Below are positions 25,964-35,133 of a stretch of 64,000 nt of DNA, in pieces (position 1 is the stretch's first letter; each line of letters begins with the position of its first letter). The translations under genes and the position numbers were made by a program. The notes under the pieces were generated by a model, which was not told the DNA's origin, made no database searches, and saw only the letters and a list, made by a program, of their open reading frames with translations. Location: positions 558,001 through 622,000 of the forward strand of contig CAJTTG010000001.1 in assembly GCA_910579185.1 (NCBI GenBank), written 5' to 3'. Source of the DNA: an uncultured Muribaculaceae bacterium. Lineage in GTDB: Bacteria; Bacteroidota; Bacteroidia; Bacteroidales; Muribaculaceae.

Positions 25964-28807
25964 ATGGATTCATTTGAAATAAACAACGGAGGCTATGACC
26001 TGTCGGCTTTGCGCAGAGAATCCACTGACCGCCAGAGCATCACCGATACGGTCAGCAAGCAACCGGAACCGAAACCGAGTCAAGCAGAACCGAAACCGGC
26101 AGAAAGAATCGAATATGTCAAGGTTCCTGTTGCCGAACCGGAAGCCCCCAGGAACCGCAACCGCGTTTCAGACAACACAAAAACCGACCGACAGGAACCA
26201 ATATCCGTGGATCCTGAAGAGCATCGCACGGTAGTGACTCTCACACGATTCTTTGCCGATGGCCGACTACGCATATTCTTCGGAATACTCCTGATACTTA
26301 TAGCCGGATACATGCTCGCTGCATCAATCTCATTCCTCTCCAGCAACGGCGCGGATCAAAGCATCATACAAAACCGCACAGTCTCAGAAATAGCAGCCGA
26401 CCATACGGGGATAGAAAACTCCGCCGGATGGTTCGGGGCACTGACATCACATCTTCTCATGTACCGCTGGCTCGGCCTTGGAGGATTTATCATCATTTTC
26501 TACATCGCAGCTCTCGGCATCGGAATGGTGCGACTGAAGAAAATCCACTTCTGGCAACTGACGTTCAAATCATTAGTGGCAGCCATAAGCGTATCAATAA
26601 TCGCCGGTTTCGCCACATACGCCACCGTTTCGCCAACATTCTGGGGTGGGCTTCACGGCTATGACATCAACGAAATGATGATGTCGAGCACATCCATCTG
26701 GGGAGCCGGAGCTTTGAGTATCCTGCTTCTCAGCGCACTGATCCTTATCTTTGCGACCCCGATCAAAAACGGCATATCTCATTTCCGCAAACTTGTAAAA
26801 GCACGGAAAGACGCCATAGCCCGTCGCTATCAGGCATCAATGGCTGTAGCCAAAGCAACTCTCGAAAAAGAGAAAGCCACCCAGACCGCAAAACAGCAGC
26901 AAAAAACCACCCGGCCCAATCCGGAACCTATAGCAACCGCTGACGAACCGCATATAAACAACGAACCGGTAAACAAAGAGCCGGAAAGAAACATTCCACG
27001 GACTAACCCGGAATTGACCGACATTGACTCTGTAACCGACAAGCGCACGGAGATGGCCGCACCTCTGACTGTTCCGGCCGACACAGCCGTTGAAGTCTCT
27101 GATCCGGTATGGAGAAAACCGCATCCCCAGCCGGAGCAGGAAGAGCCTATGACAGCGGTTGCCGATGAAACTGATGAACAGCCTGACGAGGAGCCTGTCG
27201 GACAGCAGCTCGCAGAAATTCCTGCCGAGCCTCAGACTCCGGCAGAAGAGCCAATCATGATAATCGAGGATAACGAAATTGAAGAGGCCGAGGAGATCGA
27301 CATTGATGCCTATGATCCGACAGCCGAGCTATCGCGTTACCGTTTCCCCGACATTGATCTTCTGCACCAACGTTTTGCAAAAGGATGTTCGACCGACGAA
27401 GCAGAGCAGGAGGAGAACAAGCAGACCATAATCCGCACCCTCCACAGCTATGGCATCGAGATTGAAAGCATCAAAGCGACAGTCGGCCCTACGATCACGC
27501 TCTATGAGATAGTCCCGGCACAGGGAGTCCGCATAGCAAAGATCAAACGCCTTGGCGACGACATGACCCTCAGCCTCTCGGCTATCGGCATCCGCATCAT
27601 AGCCCCCATGCCAGGCAAAGGAACCATCGGTATGGAAGTGCCGAACAAGAATCCACAGGTTGTCAGCATCCGATCGATCCTATCGTCAAAAGCATACCAC
27701 GAATCGACAGCCGAACTCCCTATGGCACTTGGTACGACCATCTCCAACGACGTCTATGTAACCGACCTCGCCAAGATGCCCCACCTGCTTGTGGCCGGAG
27801 CCACCGGCATGGGTAAATCCGTAGGTCTCAACACCATAATTGCATCCTTACTCTATAAGAAACATCCGGCAGAGCTCAAGTTTGTGCTTGTCGACCCCAA
27901 AATGGTGGAATTCAGTCTATACAAGAGTCTTGAACGCCATTTCCTCGCCAAGTTGCCGGAAGAGGACGAGCCTATCATCACTGATCCCAACAAGGTTGTG
28001 GCCACATTGAACTCGCTCTGTCTTGAAATGGACAACCGTTACGCGTTGCTATCAAAAGCCGGAATGCGAGGGATCAAAGAGTACAACCAGAAATTCATAT
28101 CCCGACGTCTTAATCCGGAAAAAGGCCACCGCTACCTGCCCTACATAGTCGTGATCATCGACGAGTTTGCCGATCTGATCCTGACCGCCGGCAAAGAAGT
28201 GGAGACACCAATCTCCCGTATTGCGGCAAAAGCGCGTGCCGTCGGTATCCACATGATCCTTGCCACACAGCGACCGAGTGTCAACGTGATCACCGGCGTG
28301 ATCAAGGCCAACTTCCCCGGACGAATGGCATTCCGCGTCACACAGATGAACGACTCGCGCACCATTCTCGACCGCCCCGGAGCCGATCAGCTGATAGGCC
28401 GCGGCGACATGCTGATCTCGCGCGACGGCGTGATTGAACGCGTTCAGTGCGCATTCATCGACACCGATGAAGTGGAGGCAATATGCCATTCTATCTCCGA
28501 CCAGATGGGCTATCCCAGCGCATACGAACTGCCGGAAGCCCTGCCTGTTGGTGGCGAAGGAGGACAGCGGGGAGCCATCGGCGACCGCGACCCGATGTTT
28601 GCCGATGCCGGACGCGAAGTCATAGCCTCCAACATGGGTTCGGCCTCTCTGCTCCAGAGAAAATTCAACATAGGCTATCCCCGAGCCGGCAAACTCATAG
28701 ACCAGCTTGAGGCGGCCGGAGTGGTAGGAGCGGCAAGCGGCGCAGGCAAACCTCGCCCCGTCCTGATGGATCTCTACGCGTTTGAGAACCTGCTCGAACA
28801 ATCATAA
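25964..28807 (+). CDS. ftsK: DNA translocase FtsK/SpoIIIE
   Basis: A 947-aa septal DNA pump that clears chromosome termini during division. About four membrane segments occupy residues 98-270, followed by a long Pro/Glu-rich linker (to about 440). The motor has Walker A GATGMGKSVGLN and Walker B VVIIDEFADL, with the usual RPSVNVITGVIKANFP segment. The last 70 residues form the gamma winged helix (LLQRKFNIGYPRAGKLIDQLE) that reads KOPS-like polarity sites. It begins 29 bp after rpe. Confidence 0.96.
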   Translation: MDSFEINNGGYDLSALRRESTDRQSITDTVSKQPEPKPSQAEPKPAERIEYVKVPVAEPEAPRNRNRVSDNTKTDRQEPISVDPEEHRTVVTLTRFFADGRLRIFFGILLILIAGYMLAASISFLSSNGADQSIIQNRTVSEIAADHTGIENSAGWFGALTSHLLMYRWLGLGGFIIIFYIAALGIGMVRLKKIHFWQLTFKSLVAAISVSIIAGFATYATVSPTFWGGLHGYDINEMMMSSTSIWGAGALSILLLSALILIFATPIKNGISHFRKLVKARKDAIARRYQASMAVAKATLEKEKATQTAKQQQKTTRPNPEPIATADEPHINNEPVNKEPERNIPRTNPELTDIDSVTDKRTEMAAPLTVPADTAVEVSDPVWRKPHPQPEQEEPMTAVADETDEQPDEEPVGQQLAEIPAEPQTPAEEPIMIIEDNEIEEAEEIDIDAYDPTAELSRYRFPDIDLLHQRFAKGCSTDEAEQEENKQTIIRTLHSYGIEIESIKATVGPTITLYEIVPAQGVRIAKIKRLGDDMTLSLSAIGIRIIAPMPGKGTIGMEVPNKNPQVVSIRSILSSKAYHESTAELPMALGTTISNDVYVTDLAKMPHLLVAGATGMGKSVGLNTIIASLLYKKHPAELKFVLVDPKMVEFSLYKSLERHFLAKLPEEDEPIITDPNKVVATLNSLCLEMDNRYALLSKAGMRGIKEYNQKFISRRLNPEKGHRYLPYIVVIIDEFADLILTAGKEVETPISRIAAKARAVGIHMILATQRPSVNVITGVIKANFPGRMAFRVTQMNDSRTILDRPGADQLIGRGDMLISRDGVIERVQCAFIDTDEVEAICHSISDQMGYPSAYELPEALPVGGEGGQRGAIGDRDPMFADAGREVIASNMGSASLLQRKFNIGYPRAGKLIDQLEAAGVVGAASGAGKPRPVLMDLYAFENLLEQS

Positions 28808-28858
28808 CCGGAGAGAGCCATAATCAAACTTTACATCCATAAAAGTTGTTACTACGAC

Positions 28859-29494
28859 ATGAGACTGAAACAGATAGCAATCACAAGATACATAGCAATC
28901 ATATTGCTGGCAATTTTCGGATCGACACCGGTATTTGCAGCCGAGACAGCAGATCAGATCCTCGACCGCACGGCGAAACAGATAAGCACCGCTCCGTCCA
29001 TAAAAGCGAACTACTCGCTTGCCACCACCGACGGGGGCAAAGCAAGCGGCACGATGACCTTGTGTGGCGACAAATTCACAATGACATCCGGCGACATGTC
29101 CGTATGGTTCGACGGCAAGACCCAATGGACCCTTATCCCGGCAAATGAAGAGGTCAACATCACCGAGCCCACCCAGCAGGAACTGCAACAGGTCAATCCG
29201 GTTCTGATCATCAAGGCCTTCAGGCAAGGCTACACCGCCACCATGGTACGCCAGAACGATACCGAAGCCGTCATCACTCTGAAAGCCAAACAAGCCAACG
29301 CAGAGATACCGTTAGCCACCGTAACTATCAGCAAATCCAATTATATGCCCAGAGAGATCTCGTTCAAAATGTCGTCGGGACAGCGTGCCACAATCCGCAT
29401 CCCGTCCATTACAACCGGGAAAAAGCTGGCAACAAACGTATTCCAATATCCAAAATCGAAATATCCCAACATAGAAATTGTTGATCTAAGATAA
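28859..29494 (+). CDS. LolA-like outer-membrane lipoprotein carrier
   Basis: A 211-aa periplasmic protein with a signal peptide (about 1-27). The mature part begins ADQILDRTAKQISTAPSIKANYSL and continues with a GTMTLCGDKFTMTSGDMSVWFDGKTQW stretch, matching the antiparallel half-barrel of LolA-family carriers that shuttle lipoproteins across the periplasm. Similar proteins follow ftsK in other Bacteroidales. Whether it is the main LolA or a paralogue cannot be told here. Confidence 0.8.
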   Translation: MRLKQIAITRYIAIILLAIFGSTPVFAAETADQILDRTAKQISTAPSIKANYSLATTDGGKASGTMTLCGDKFTMTSGDMSVWFDGKTQWTLIPANEEVNITEPTQQELQQVNPVLIIKAFRQGYTATMVRQNDTEAVITLKAKQANAEIPLATVTISKSNYMPREISFKMSSGQRATIRIPSITTGKKLATNVFQYPKSKYPNIEIVDLR

Positions 29495-29518
29495 AATCCC
29501 TTTTAAACCATAGAAATC

Positions 29519-30460
29519 ATGAACAGCAACAAAACAAAATGCCTTATAATCGGTTCCGGCCCAGCCGGATACACTGCTGCTCTCTACACATCGAGAGCCA
29601 ACCTCTCCCCTGTCCTATATGAAGGCCATCAGCCCGGAGGACAGCTGACCATAACAACAGAAGTAGAGAACTTCCCCGGCTACCCCGACGGCACCACCGG
29701 CACAGAACTGATGGAGGATATCCGCCGTCAGGCCATAAAATTCGGGGCTGATATCCGTCCGGGAATCATAACCGCCGTTGATTTCTCGAAACGTCCATTC
29801 ACCGTGACAGTTGATGACGGTTCGACCATCGAAGCCGAAACCATAATCATCTCAACAGGTGCGACGGCCAAATTCCTCGGACTCGACGACGAACAGAAAT
29901 ACATGGGTCTCGGCGTGTCGGCATGTGCCACATGCGACGGATTTTTCTATCGTGGCAAGCGCGTGGCCGTTGTAGGCGGAGGCGACACAGCCTGCGAAGA
30001 AGCCTTGTATCTGAGCAACATTGCTGCCGACGTGTTCCTGATCGTCAGAAAAGACCATCTGCGCGCCTCCAAGGTTATGCAACGCCGAGTGCTTGACAAG
30101 CCCAATATCCGCGTTCTTTTCAACACCAACACCGTAGGGCTCTACGGCGAGGAATTCCTTGAAGGAGCACACTTAGTGGAGAACAAAGGCACGGAAAATG
30201 AACAGCGTATGGATCTGGAACTCGATGGATTTTTCCTTGCCATCGGCCATAAGCCCAACACTGAAATTTTCAAGGGCGCCATTGAACTCGATGAATCGGG
30301 CTACATCAAGACCGACGGCATTTCGACTGCCACAAATATCGAGGGCGTGTTTGCAGCCGGCGACGTTGCCGATCCCCACTACCGTCAGGCTATCACAGCC
30401 GCCGGCAGCGGATGTAAGGCGGCACTGGATGCAGAAAGATTCCTTGCTGCACACCAGTAA
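29519..30460 (+). CDS. trxB: Thioredoxin reductase
   Basis: A 313-aa flavoenzyme reducing thioredoxin with NADPH. The FAD site GSGPAGYTAALY, the redox-active CATCDG, the NADPH site GGGDTACEEALYL and the C-terminal GVFAAGDVADP are all present. Length is typical. It follows the lolA-like gene by 24 bp and is closed by a strong terminator. Confidence 0.96.
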   Translation: MNSNKTKCLIIGSGPAGYTAALYTSRANLSPVLYEGHQPGGQLTITTEVENFPGYPDGTTGTELMEDIRRQAIKFGADIRPGIITAVDFSKRPFTVTVDDGSTIEAETIIISTGATAKFLGLDDEQKYMGLGVSACATCDGFFYRGKRVAVVGGGDTACEEALYLSNIAADVFLIVRKDHLRASKVMQRRVLDKPNIRVLFNTNTVGLYGEEFLEGAHLVENKGTENEQRMDLELDGFFLAIGHKPNTEIFKGAIELDESGYIKTDGISTATNIEGVFAAGDVADPHYRQAITAAGSGCKAALDAERFLAAHQ

Positions 30461-30486
30461 GACCGGTATACAACCGAAACATAATC

Positions 30487-30527
30487 GAGCGTGCGACCCC
30501 ATCATTCGTGGTCGCACGCTCTGTTTT
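30487..30527 (+). terminator. Terminator after trxB
   Basis: GAGCGTGCGACC (30487-30498) and GGTCGCACGCTC (30510-30521) form a 12-bp perfect stem followed by TGTTTTA. Confidence 0.85.
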
Positions 30528-30593
30528 ATGTCCGAAAAACTAATTTTTTTCTTCAAAACGGCAGTTTAGCAAACAATTCTATAAAAAATTGCG

Positions 30594-30601
30594 TAACTTT
30601 G
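30594..30601 (+). promoter_or_regulatory. -7 box of the receiver/PEP-synthase-like gene
   Basis: TAACTTTG fits TAnnTTTG, 19 bp before the ATG at 30621. Confidence 0.5.
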
Positions 30602-30620
30602 TTAGATTAATACGCCAATC

Positions 30621-33605
30621 ATGAACGAAGACGCACTAAGCCAATTATACCTCAAGGACACAGCCTTTCAGGATCTGATGCAGCGAAGGATATTCAATGT
30701 CCTGCTCGTTGCGTCGCCTTATGACGCATTCATGCTTGAAGAGGATGGCCGAATCGAGGAACAGCTATACTTTGAATATGTTGCGCTGAACCTGAGCTCT
30801 CCACCACGCGTCACTCAGGTCAGCACCGTGGAGGAAGCCTTGGTCAAGGTTAAAGAAAAACACTTTGGAGTCGTGATCATGATGCCCGGCAGCGATATCA
30901 GCGAGACCTTCAGCGGCGCCCGTCTCATCAAGGAACAGCAGCCGTCGCTACCGATCGTAGTGCTCACCCCCTTCTCCAAAGAGGTGTCGCGCCGTCTGGC
31001 CAACGAGGATTTCAGTGGCATAGACTACGTTTTCAGCTGGCTTGGCAATATGGATCTGCTGTTGGCGATCATCAAGCTTCTGGAGGACAAAAAGAACGCC
31101 GACAAGGACATCAATGAGGTTGGAGTCCAGATGATACTTGTGGTAGAGGATTCCGTGAGATTCTATTCGTCGGTATTGCCGCATATCTACAAAAATCTTC
31201 TGAAGCAATCGTTTGAATCATCGACCGAAGCCCTCAACGAACATGAACAGATGCTGCGTATGCGTGGCCGCCCCAAAGTGATCCTCGCACGAGATTACGA
31301 GGAGGCCATGGACATATACGAACGATACGGCCGCAATCTGCTTGGAGTGATAAGCGACGTTTCCTTCAAAAGAGATGGCGTGAAAGACCCCAAAGCCGGC
31401 TTCCGGTTGGCAGAAGCACTGCGCAAAGAAAATCCCTACCTGCCGATCATCATAGAATCGTCGGAAGCCGACAACCGCCAACAGGCAGAGGCGATGCATT
31501 GTGTTTTCCTCGACAAGACATCGAAAAAACTCCCGGTGGATCTTAGCGCCGCCATCTCAGAGCAATTCAGCTTCGGCGATTTCGTGATGACCGATCCCGA
31601 AACCGGTAAGGAGATCCGCATCAAGTCATTGAAAGATCTCCAGTATCACATATACGACATTCCGGGGAATGCGTTGCTCCACCATGCCTCATCCAACGAT
31701 ATCTCCCGATGGCTCTATTCCAGAGCATTGTTCCCCATAGCGGAAGTGATCAAAAACCACCGCTTCTATTCACTTGAAGAGGTGCCTGCCGTCAGGAAAC
31801 TGTTCTTTGACCTGATAGTGAAATACAGGAAGATGAAAAACCGCGGTGTTGTGGCCGTGTTCCGCAAAGACCGTTTCGACCATTATTCCAACTTCGCCCG
31901 AATCGGTCAAGGCTCGCTCGGAGGCAAAGGCCGTGGTCTGGCGTTCATTGACCAGATCATAAAGAAAAATCCGATCTGCGACAACTTTGACGGCGTAAGC
32001 ATCTCCATACCCCGGACGGTTGTTCTCTGCACAGACATATTCGATGAATTCATGTCGAGCAACAACCTATATCCCATAGCATTGAGCGATGCCGACGATG
32101 CAACGATCCTTGAACACTTCCTGAAAGCAAAACTGCCGTTAAGGCTCGCGGAAGATTTCACAGCATTATTTGAAGTGGTCGACAAGCCCCTCGCCATCCG
32201 CAGTTCAAGCCTACTTGAAGATTCTCACTATCAACCATTTGCCGGAATCTACTCTACCTATATGATTCCGAACGTGGCAGATCATCAGGTGATGCTCAAA
32301 ATGATGTGTGATGCGATAAAGAGCGTGTATGCCTCAGTGTTCTATGCCGACAGCAAAGCCTATATGACCGCCACGTCCAACGTTATCGACCAAGAGAAAA
32401 TGGCCGTGATCATTCAGGAAGTGGTAGGCCAGCAGCATGGCGACCTGTATTTCCCGTCGTTCTCCGGTGTAGGCCGATCACTGAACTACTACCCCATCGG
32501 AAGAGAAAAGACAGAGGATGGCGTTGCAGAAATAGCTGTAGGTCTTGGAAAATATATCGTTGATGGGGGTCTGAGCCTGCGATTCTCGCCGCGCCACCCC
32601 GACTGCGCACTCCAGACATCGGAGCTGACCCTCGCACTTCGTGACACCCAGACGCGTATGTACGCGCTTGAGATGAACTCACCCGAAACATTCCGCGTTG
32701 ACGACGGATTCAACATAGTCAAACGTTCGGTTCAGGATATAGCACCGACAGGAGCCCTTAGATACATGGTATCCACGTTTGATTATCATGACAACGTTTT
32801 GCGCGACAACGACTTCGGCGAAGGACGGCGCGTGGTCACCTTCAACAATATCCTCAAGCATGATGTCTATCCGCTGGCAAAGGCCGTGGACTTCATGTTG
32901 ACAACAGGTCAGAAAGAGATGTGCCGACCGGTTGAGATAGAATTCGCCGGTACGATAGACCACACAGGGCAATCGAAAGGAAACATCTACTGGCTGCAGA
33001 TCCGTCCGATCGTTGACCGCAAAGATCTTGTCGACGAGCATCTGCTGGCACTTGATGATTCAGAACTTATACTGCGGAGTGACACAGCATTAGGCCATGG
33101 TACGGTAGATAATGTCAAGACCATAGTCTATGTCCGTCCGGAGAACTTCTCCGCATCAAACAATCCGGCCACTGCACGCGAAATAGAGAAGATCAACCGG
33201 GATTTCACTCAACGAGGCATCCCCTACATCCTGATAGGCCCCGGCCGCTGGGGTTCCAGCGACTCCGCGCTCGGCATACCGGTGAAATGGCCACAGATAG
33301 CCGGAGCACGTCTGATAGTAGAATCGGCACTGGGCAACTACCGCATAGAGCCGAGCCAGGGCACCCACTTCTTCCAGAATCTGACCTCGTTCGGCGTTGG
33401 ATATTTCACGATTGACCCCGGAGCCTCAAACGGCTACTGCTCATTTGAATATCTGAACTCACTGCCGGCATGCTACGAAAGCGACACTGTAAGAATAGTC
33501 AGAGTAGAGACCCCCTTCGCCATAGGCATAGACGGCAAGAAAGGACAAGGCGTTGTAGCCAAACCCGGATATCAGCATCCCGCACCAATCAATATCACAG
33601 AATAA
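30621..33605 (+). CDS. Tandem receiver-like domains fused to a PEP/pyruvate-binding (PPDK N-terminal) domain
   Basis: A 994-aa cytoplasmic protein. Residues 22-155 look like a degenerate receiver: Rossmann-type strands are present but the phosphoacceptor position (VVIMMPG) has no Asp. Residues 170-312 look like a complete receiver: acidic pair E176/D177 (VVEDS), D246 (VISDVS), S280/S281 and K299 (LDKTS). From about 425 a PEP synthase/PPDK ATP-grasp domain follows: GSLGGKGRGLAF, LAIRSSSLLEDS, QPFAGIYSTY and a C-terminal WLQIRPIV. The phosphohistidine swivel domain and the PEP-binding barrel of true PEP synthases are missing. So this is a regulated or repurposed ATP-dependent enzyme, not a normal PpsA. 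Function unknown. The coiled-coil gene follows 10 bp later. Confidence 0.85.
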   Translation: MNEDALSQLYLKDTAFQDLMQRRIFNVLLVASPYDAFMLEEDGRIEEQLYFEYVALNLSSPPRVTQVSTVEEALVKVKEKHFGVVIMMPGSDISETFSGARLIKEQQPSLPIVVLTPFSKEVSRRLANEDFSGIDYVFSWLGNMDLLLAIIKLLEDKKNADKDINEVGVQMILVVEDSVRFYSSVLPHIYKNLLKQSFESSTEALNEHEQMLRMRGRPKVILARDYEEAMDIYERYGRNLLGVISDVSFKRDGVKDPKAGFRLAEALRKENPYLPIIIESSEADNRQQAEAMHCVFLDKTSKKLPVDLSAAISEQFSFGDFVMTDPETGKEIRIKSLKDLQYHIYDIPGNALLHHASSNDISRWLYSRALFPIAEVIKNHRFYSLEEVPAVRKLFFDLIVKYRKMKNRGVVAVFRKDRFDHYSNFARIGQGSLGGKGRGLAFIDQIIKKNPICDNFDGVSISIPRTVVLCTDIFDEFMSSNNLYPIALSDADDATILEHFLKAKLPLRLAEDFTALFEVVDKPLAIRSSSLLEDSHYQPFAGIYSTYMIPNVADHQVMLKMMCDAIKSVYASVFYADSKAYMTATSNVIDQEKMAVIIQEVVGQQHGDLYFPSFSGVGRSLNYYPIGREKTEDGVAEIAVGLGKYIVDGGLSLRFSPRHPDCALQTSELTLALRDTQTRMYALEMNSPETFRVDDGFNIVKRSVQDIAPTGALRYMVSTFDYHDNVLRDNDFGEGRRVVTFNNILKHDVYPLAKAVDFMLTTGQKEMCRPVEIEFAGTIDHTGQSKGNIYWLQIRPIVDRKDLVDEHLLALDDSELILRSDTALGHGTVDNVKTIVYVRPENFSASNNPATAREIEKINRDFTQRGIPYILIGPGRWGSSDSALGIPVKWPQIAGARLIVESALGNYRIEPSQGTHFFQNLTSFGVGYFTIDPGASNGYCSFEYLNSLPACYESDTVRIVRVETPFAIGIDGKKGQGVVAKPGYQHPAPINITE

Positions 33606-33615
33606 TCTCTACATC

Positions 33616-35094
33616 ATGTCCATACTCTCATCATTTAAAAAGGCACTGGGATTTCCCGACGAATTCGAGGAAGAAGATGATCTCGACTCAGACTTCGAAC
33701 AGGCTGAGGATAAACAGGAGCATGCAGCACCCAAGGCAGAGCGTGCCGACGACACTGCGGCCATCGCAGCCAACCCACCTACAGAATCCTTTGATTCCGC
33801 CCTCCCGGGCGAGGTGTTTGACGCAGTGATCGAGCTATTCAACGCCACTCAGCCGGAATTCGTGAGCAAATGTCTCAGCGTTGAGAAACAACGTGAATAC
33901 CTGATGGAGCGGATCAATAAATCACTGCGCGACAGGCTCGCCGCTGAATCAGAGAACGCCCGTCGGAACGGAGCGATGCAGTGGGAAGCAGAAAAGCGCA
34001 GAATGACCGGAGACGTTGAAAAACTCCGATCTGAATACCACACACTGAAACAACAACGGGAAGAGTTCCAAAGCGCACAGCTCAGTGCCGCACGACAGAA
34101 ACGGGCTTTGAGCGAACGCATACACGATCTTGAAAATCAGGTCAGCACACTTGAATCAGACCGCGAACAGCTCCAGCTTGAAAACAGGAGCATGATCAAC
34201 AAACTGCGTGTCGCCAACGTACGCAATGCCTCAGATGATGCAGACACAGAGGCTCAGAACAAACGTCTTGCCCAGGAAAACGTAGATCTGACCGACAAAG
34301 TGAAAGAGCTGCAATCAGAACTTGAGAAACAGGCCCAAGCCACCTCAACCCTTCAAAAAGAGAACGACAACCTAAAAGCGGAAACAGAGAAATACAAGTC
34401 CGAAACGGAGAGCCTGAGAACACGGATTGAGACGATGCAGGAGGAGCTTGACAAAGCTGCAGCGGATGTAGACAAACAGACCGCTCTGGCTGAAATTGAG
34501 GCCACATTGCAGGAATTTGAGAAAGTCAAAGCCCGAAAAGACAAAAAGATCAGCGATCTGACCGCGGAAAACAGCCGTCTGACCAATGAAGTGAAGGCCG
34601 CAGGCACCAAAATGATCACCGCAGAAAAAGCTGTCGCAGAATCAAAAGATGAGATAGGCCGACTCAAACTGGAACTTGAGACCATGCGCAAAGAGGCCGG
34701 AGAGACCTCAGAACAACTTCGCGAAGAGATCAAGCGTCTGACCCGTCTCATCAATGAGGCTGAAACAGAACGCTCATCCCAGACAAAAAAGAGCCGTCAC
34801 TCAAAGAAACGCAACAAAGAAAACGCATTGTCAGCCCAAGAGCCAGTAACTCCACCGCTGACAGCCATAACAGATGATGTCCAACCGGAAAACACCGAAA
34901 CGTCGACTGACGACATCATATCCACAACGGTAAAAATTTCAGCTATAGACGAACTTATGGACAGCACCGACTGGTTCACCGCTCCTGAACCGACACCGCT
35001 GAAAAAAGATCCGGAAGTAGAAGATTTCGGTTATAAAGAACCTCCGGCAAAAAAAGCATCGCGCGACGATGACAAACAACTTTCACTTTGGTAA
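33616..35094 (+). CDS. Long coiled-coil protein, function unknown
   Basis: A 492-aa protein with an acidic N-terminal head (residues 1-90, including FPDEFEEEDDLDSDFE), a continuous coiled coil of about residues 100-385 (heptads rich in Leu, Glu, Lys, Gln), a basic break (KKSRHSKKRNK) and an acidic Pro-rich tail ending DKQLSLW. No signal peptide or membrane segment. Its 10-bp distance to the receiver/PEP-synthase-like gene suggests a common transcript and perhaps a scaffold role for it; that is inference. Confidence 0.75.
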   Translation: MSILSSFKKALGFPDEFEEEDDLDSDFEQAEDKQEHAAPKAERADDTAAIAANPPTESFDSALPGEVFDAVIELFNATQPEFVSKCLSVEKQREYLMERINKSLRDRLAAESENARRNGAMQWEAEKRRMTGDVEKLRSEYHTLKQQREEFQSAQLSAARQKRALSERIHDLENQVSTLESDREQLQLENRSMINKLRVANVRNASDDADTEAQNKRLAQENVDLTDKVKELQSELEKQAQATSTLQKENDNLKAETEKYKSETESLRTRIETMQEELDKAAADVDKQTALAEIEATLQEFEKVKARKDKKISDLTAENSRLTNEVKAAGTKMITAEKAVAESKDEIGRLKLELETMRKEAGETSEQLREEIKRLTRLINEAETERSSQTKKSRHSKKRNKENALSAQEPVTPPLTAITDDVQPENTETSTDDIISTTVKISAIDELMDSTDWFTAPEPTPLKKDPEVEDFGYKEPPAKKASRDDDKQLSLW

Positions 35095-35133
35095 AAACTT
35101 TTCGCCAGAATTTGAATTATATAGTTTAAGAGT

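Noticed and set aside
30621..33605. Ordinary phosphoenolpyruvate synthase
   Set aside because: Only the ATP-grasp part is recognisable; the phosphohistidine and PEP-binding domains are missing and receiver domains occupy the N terminus.
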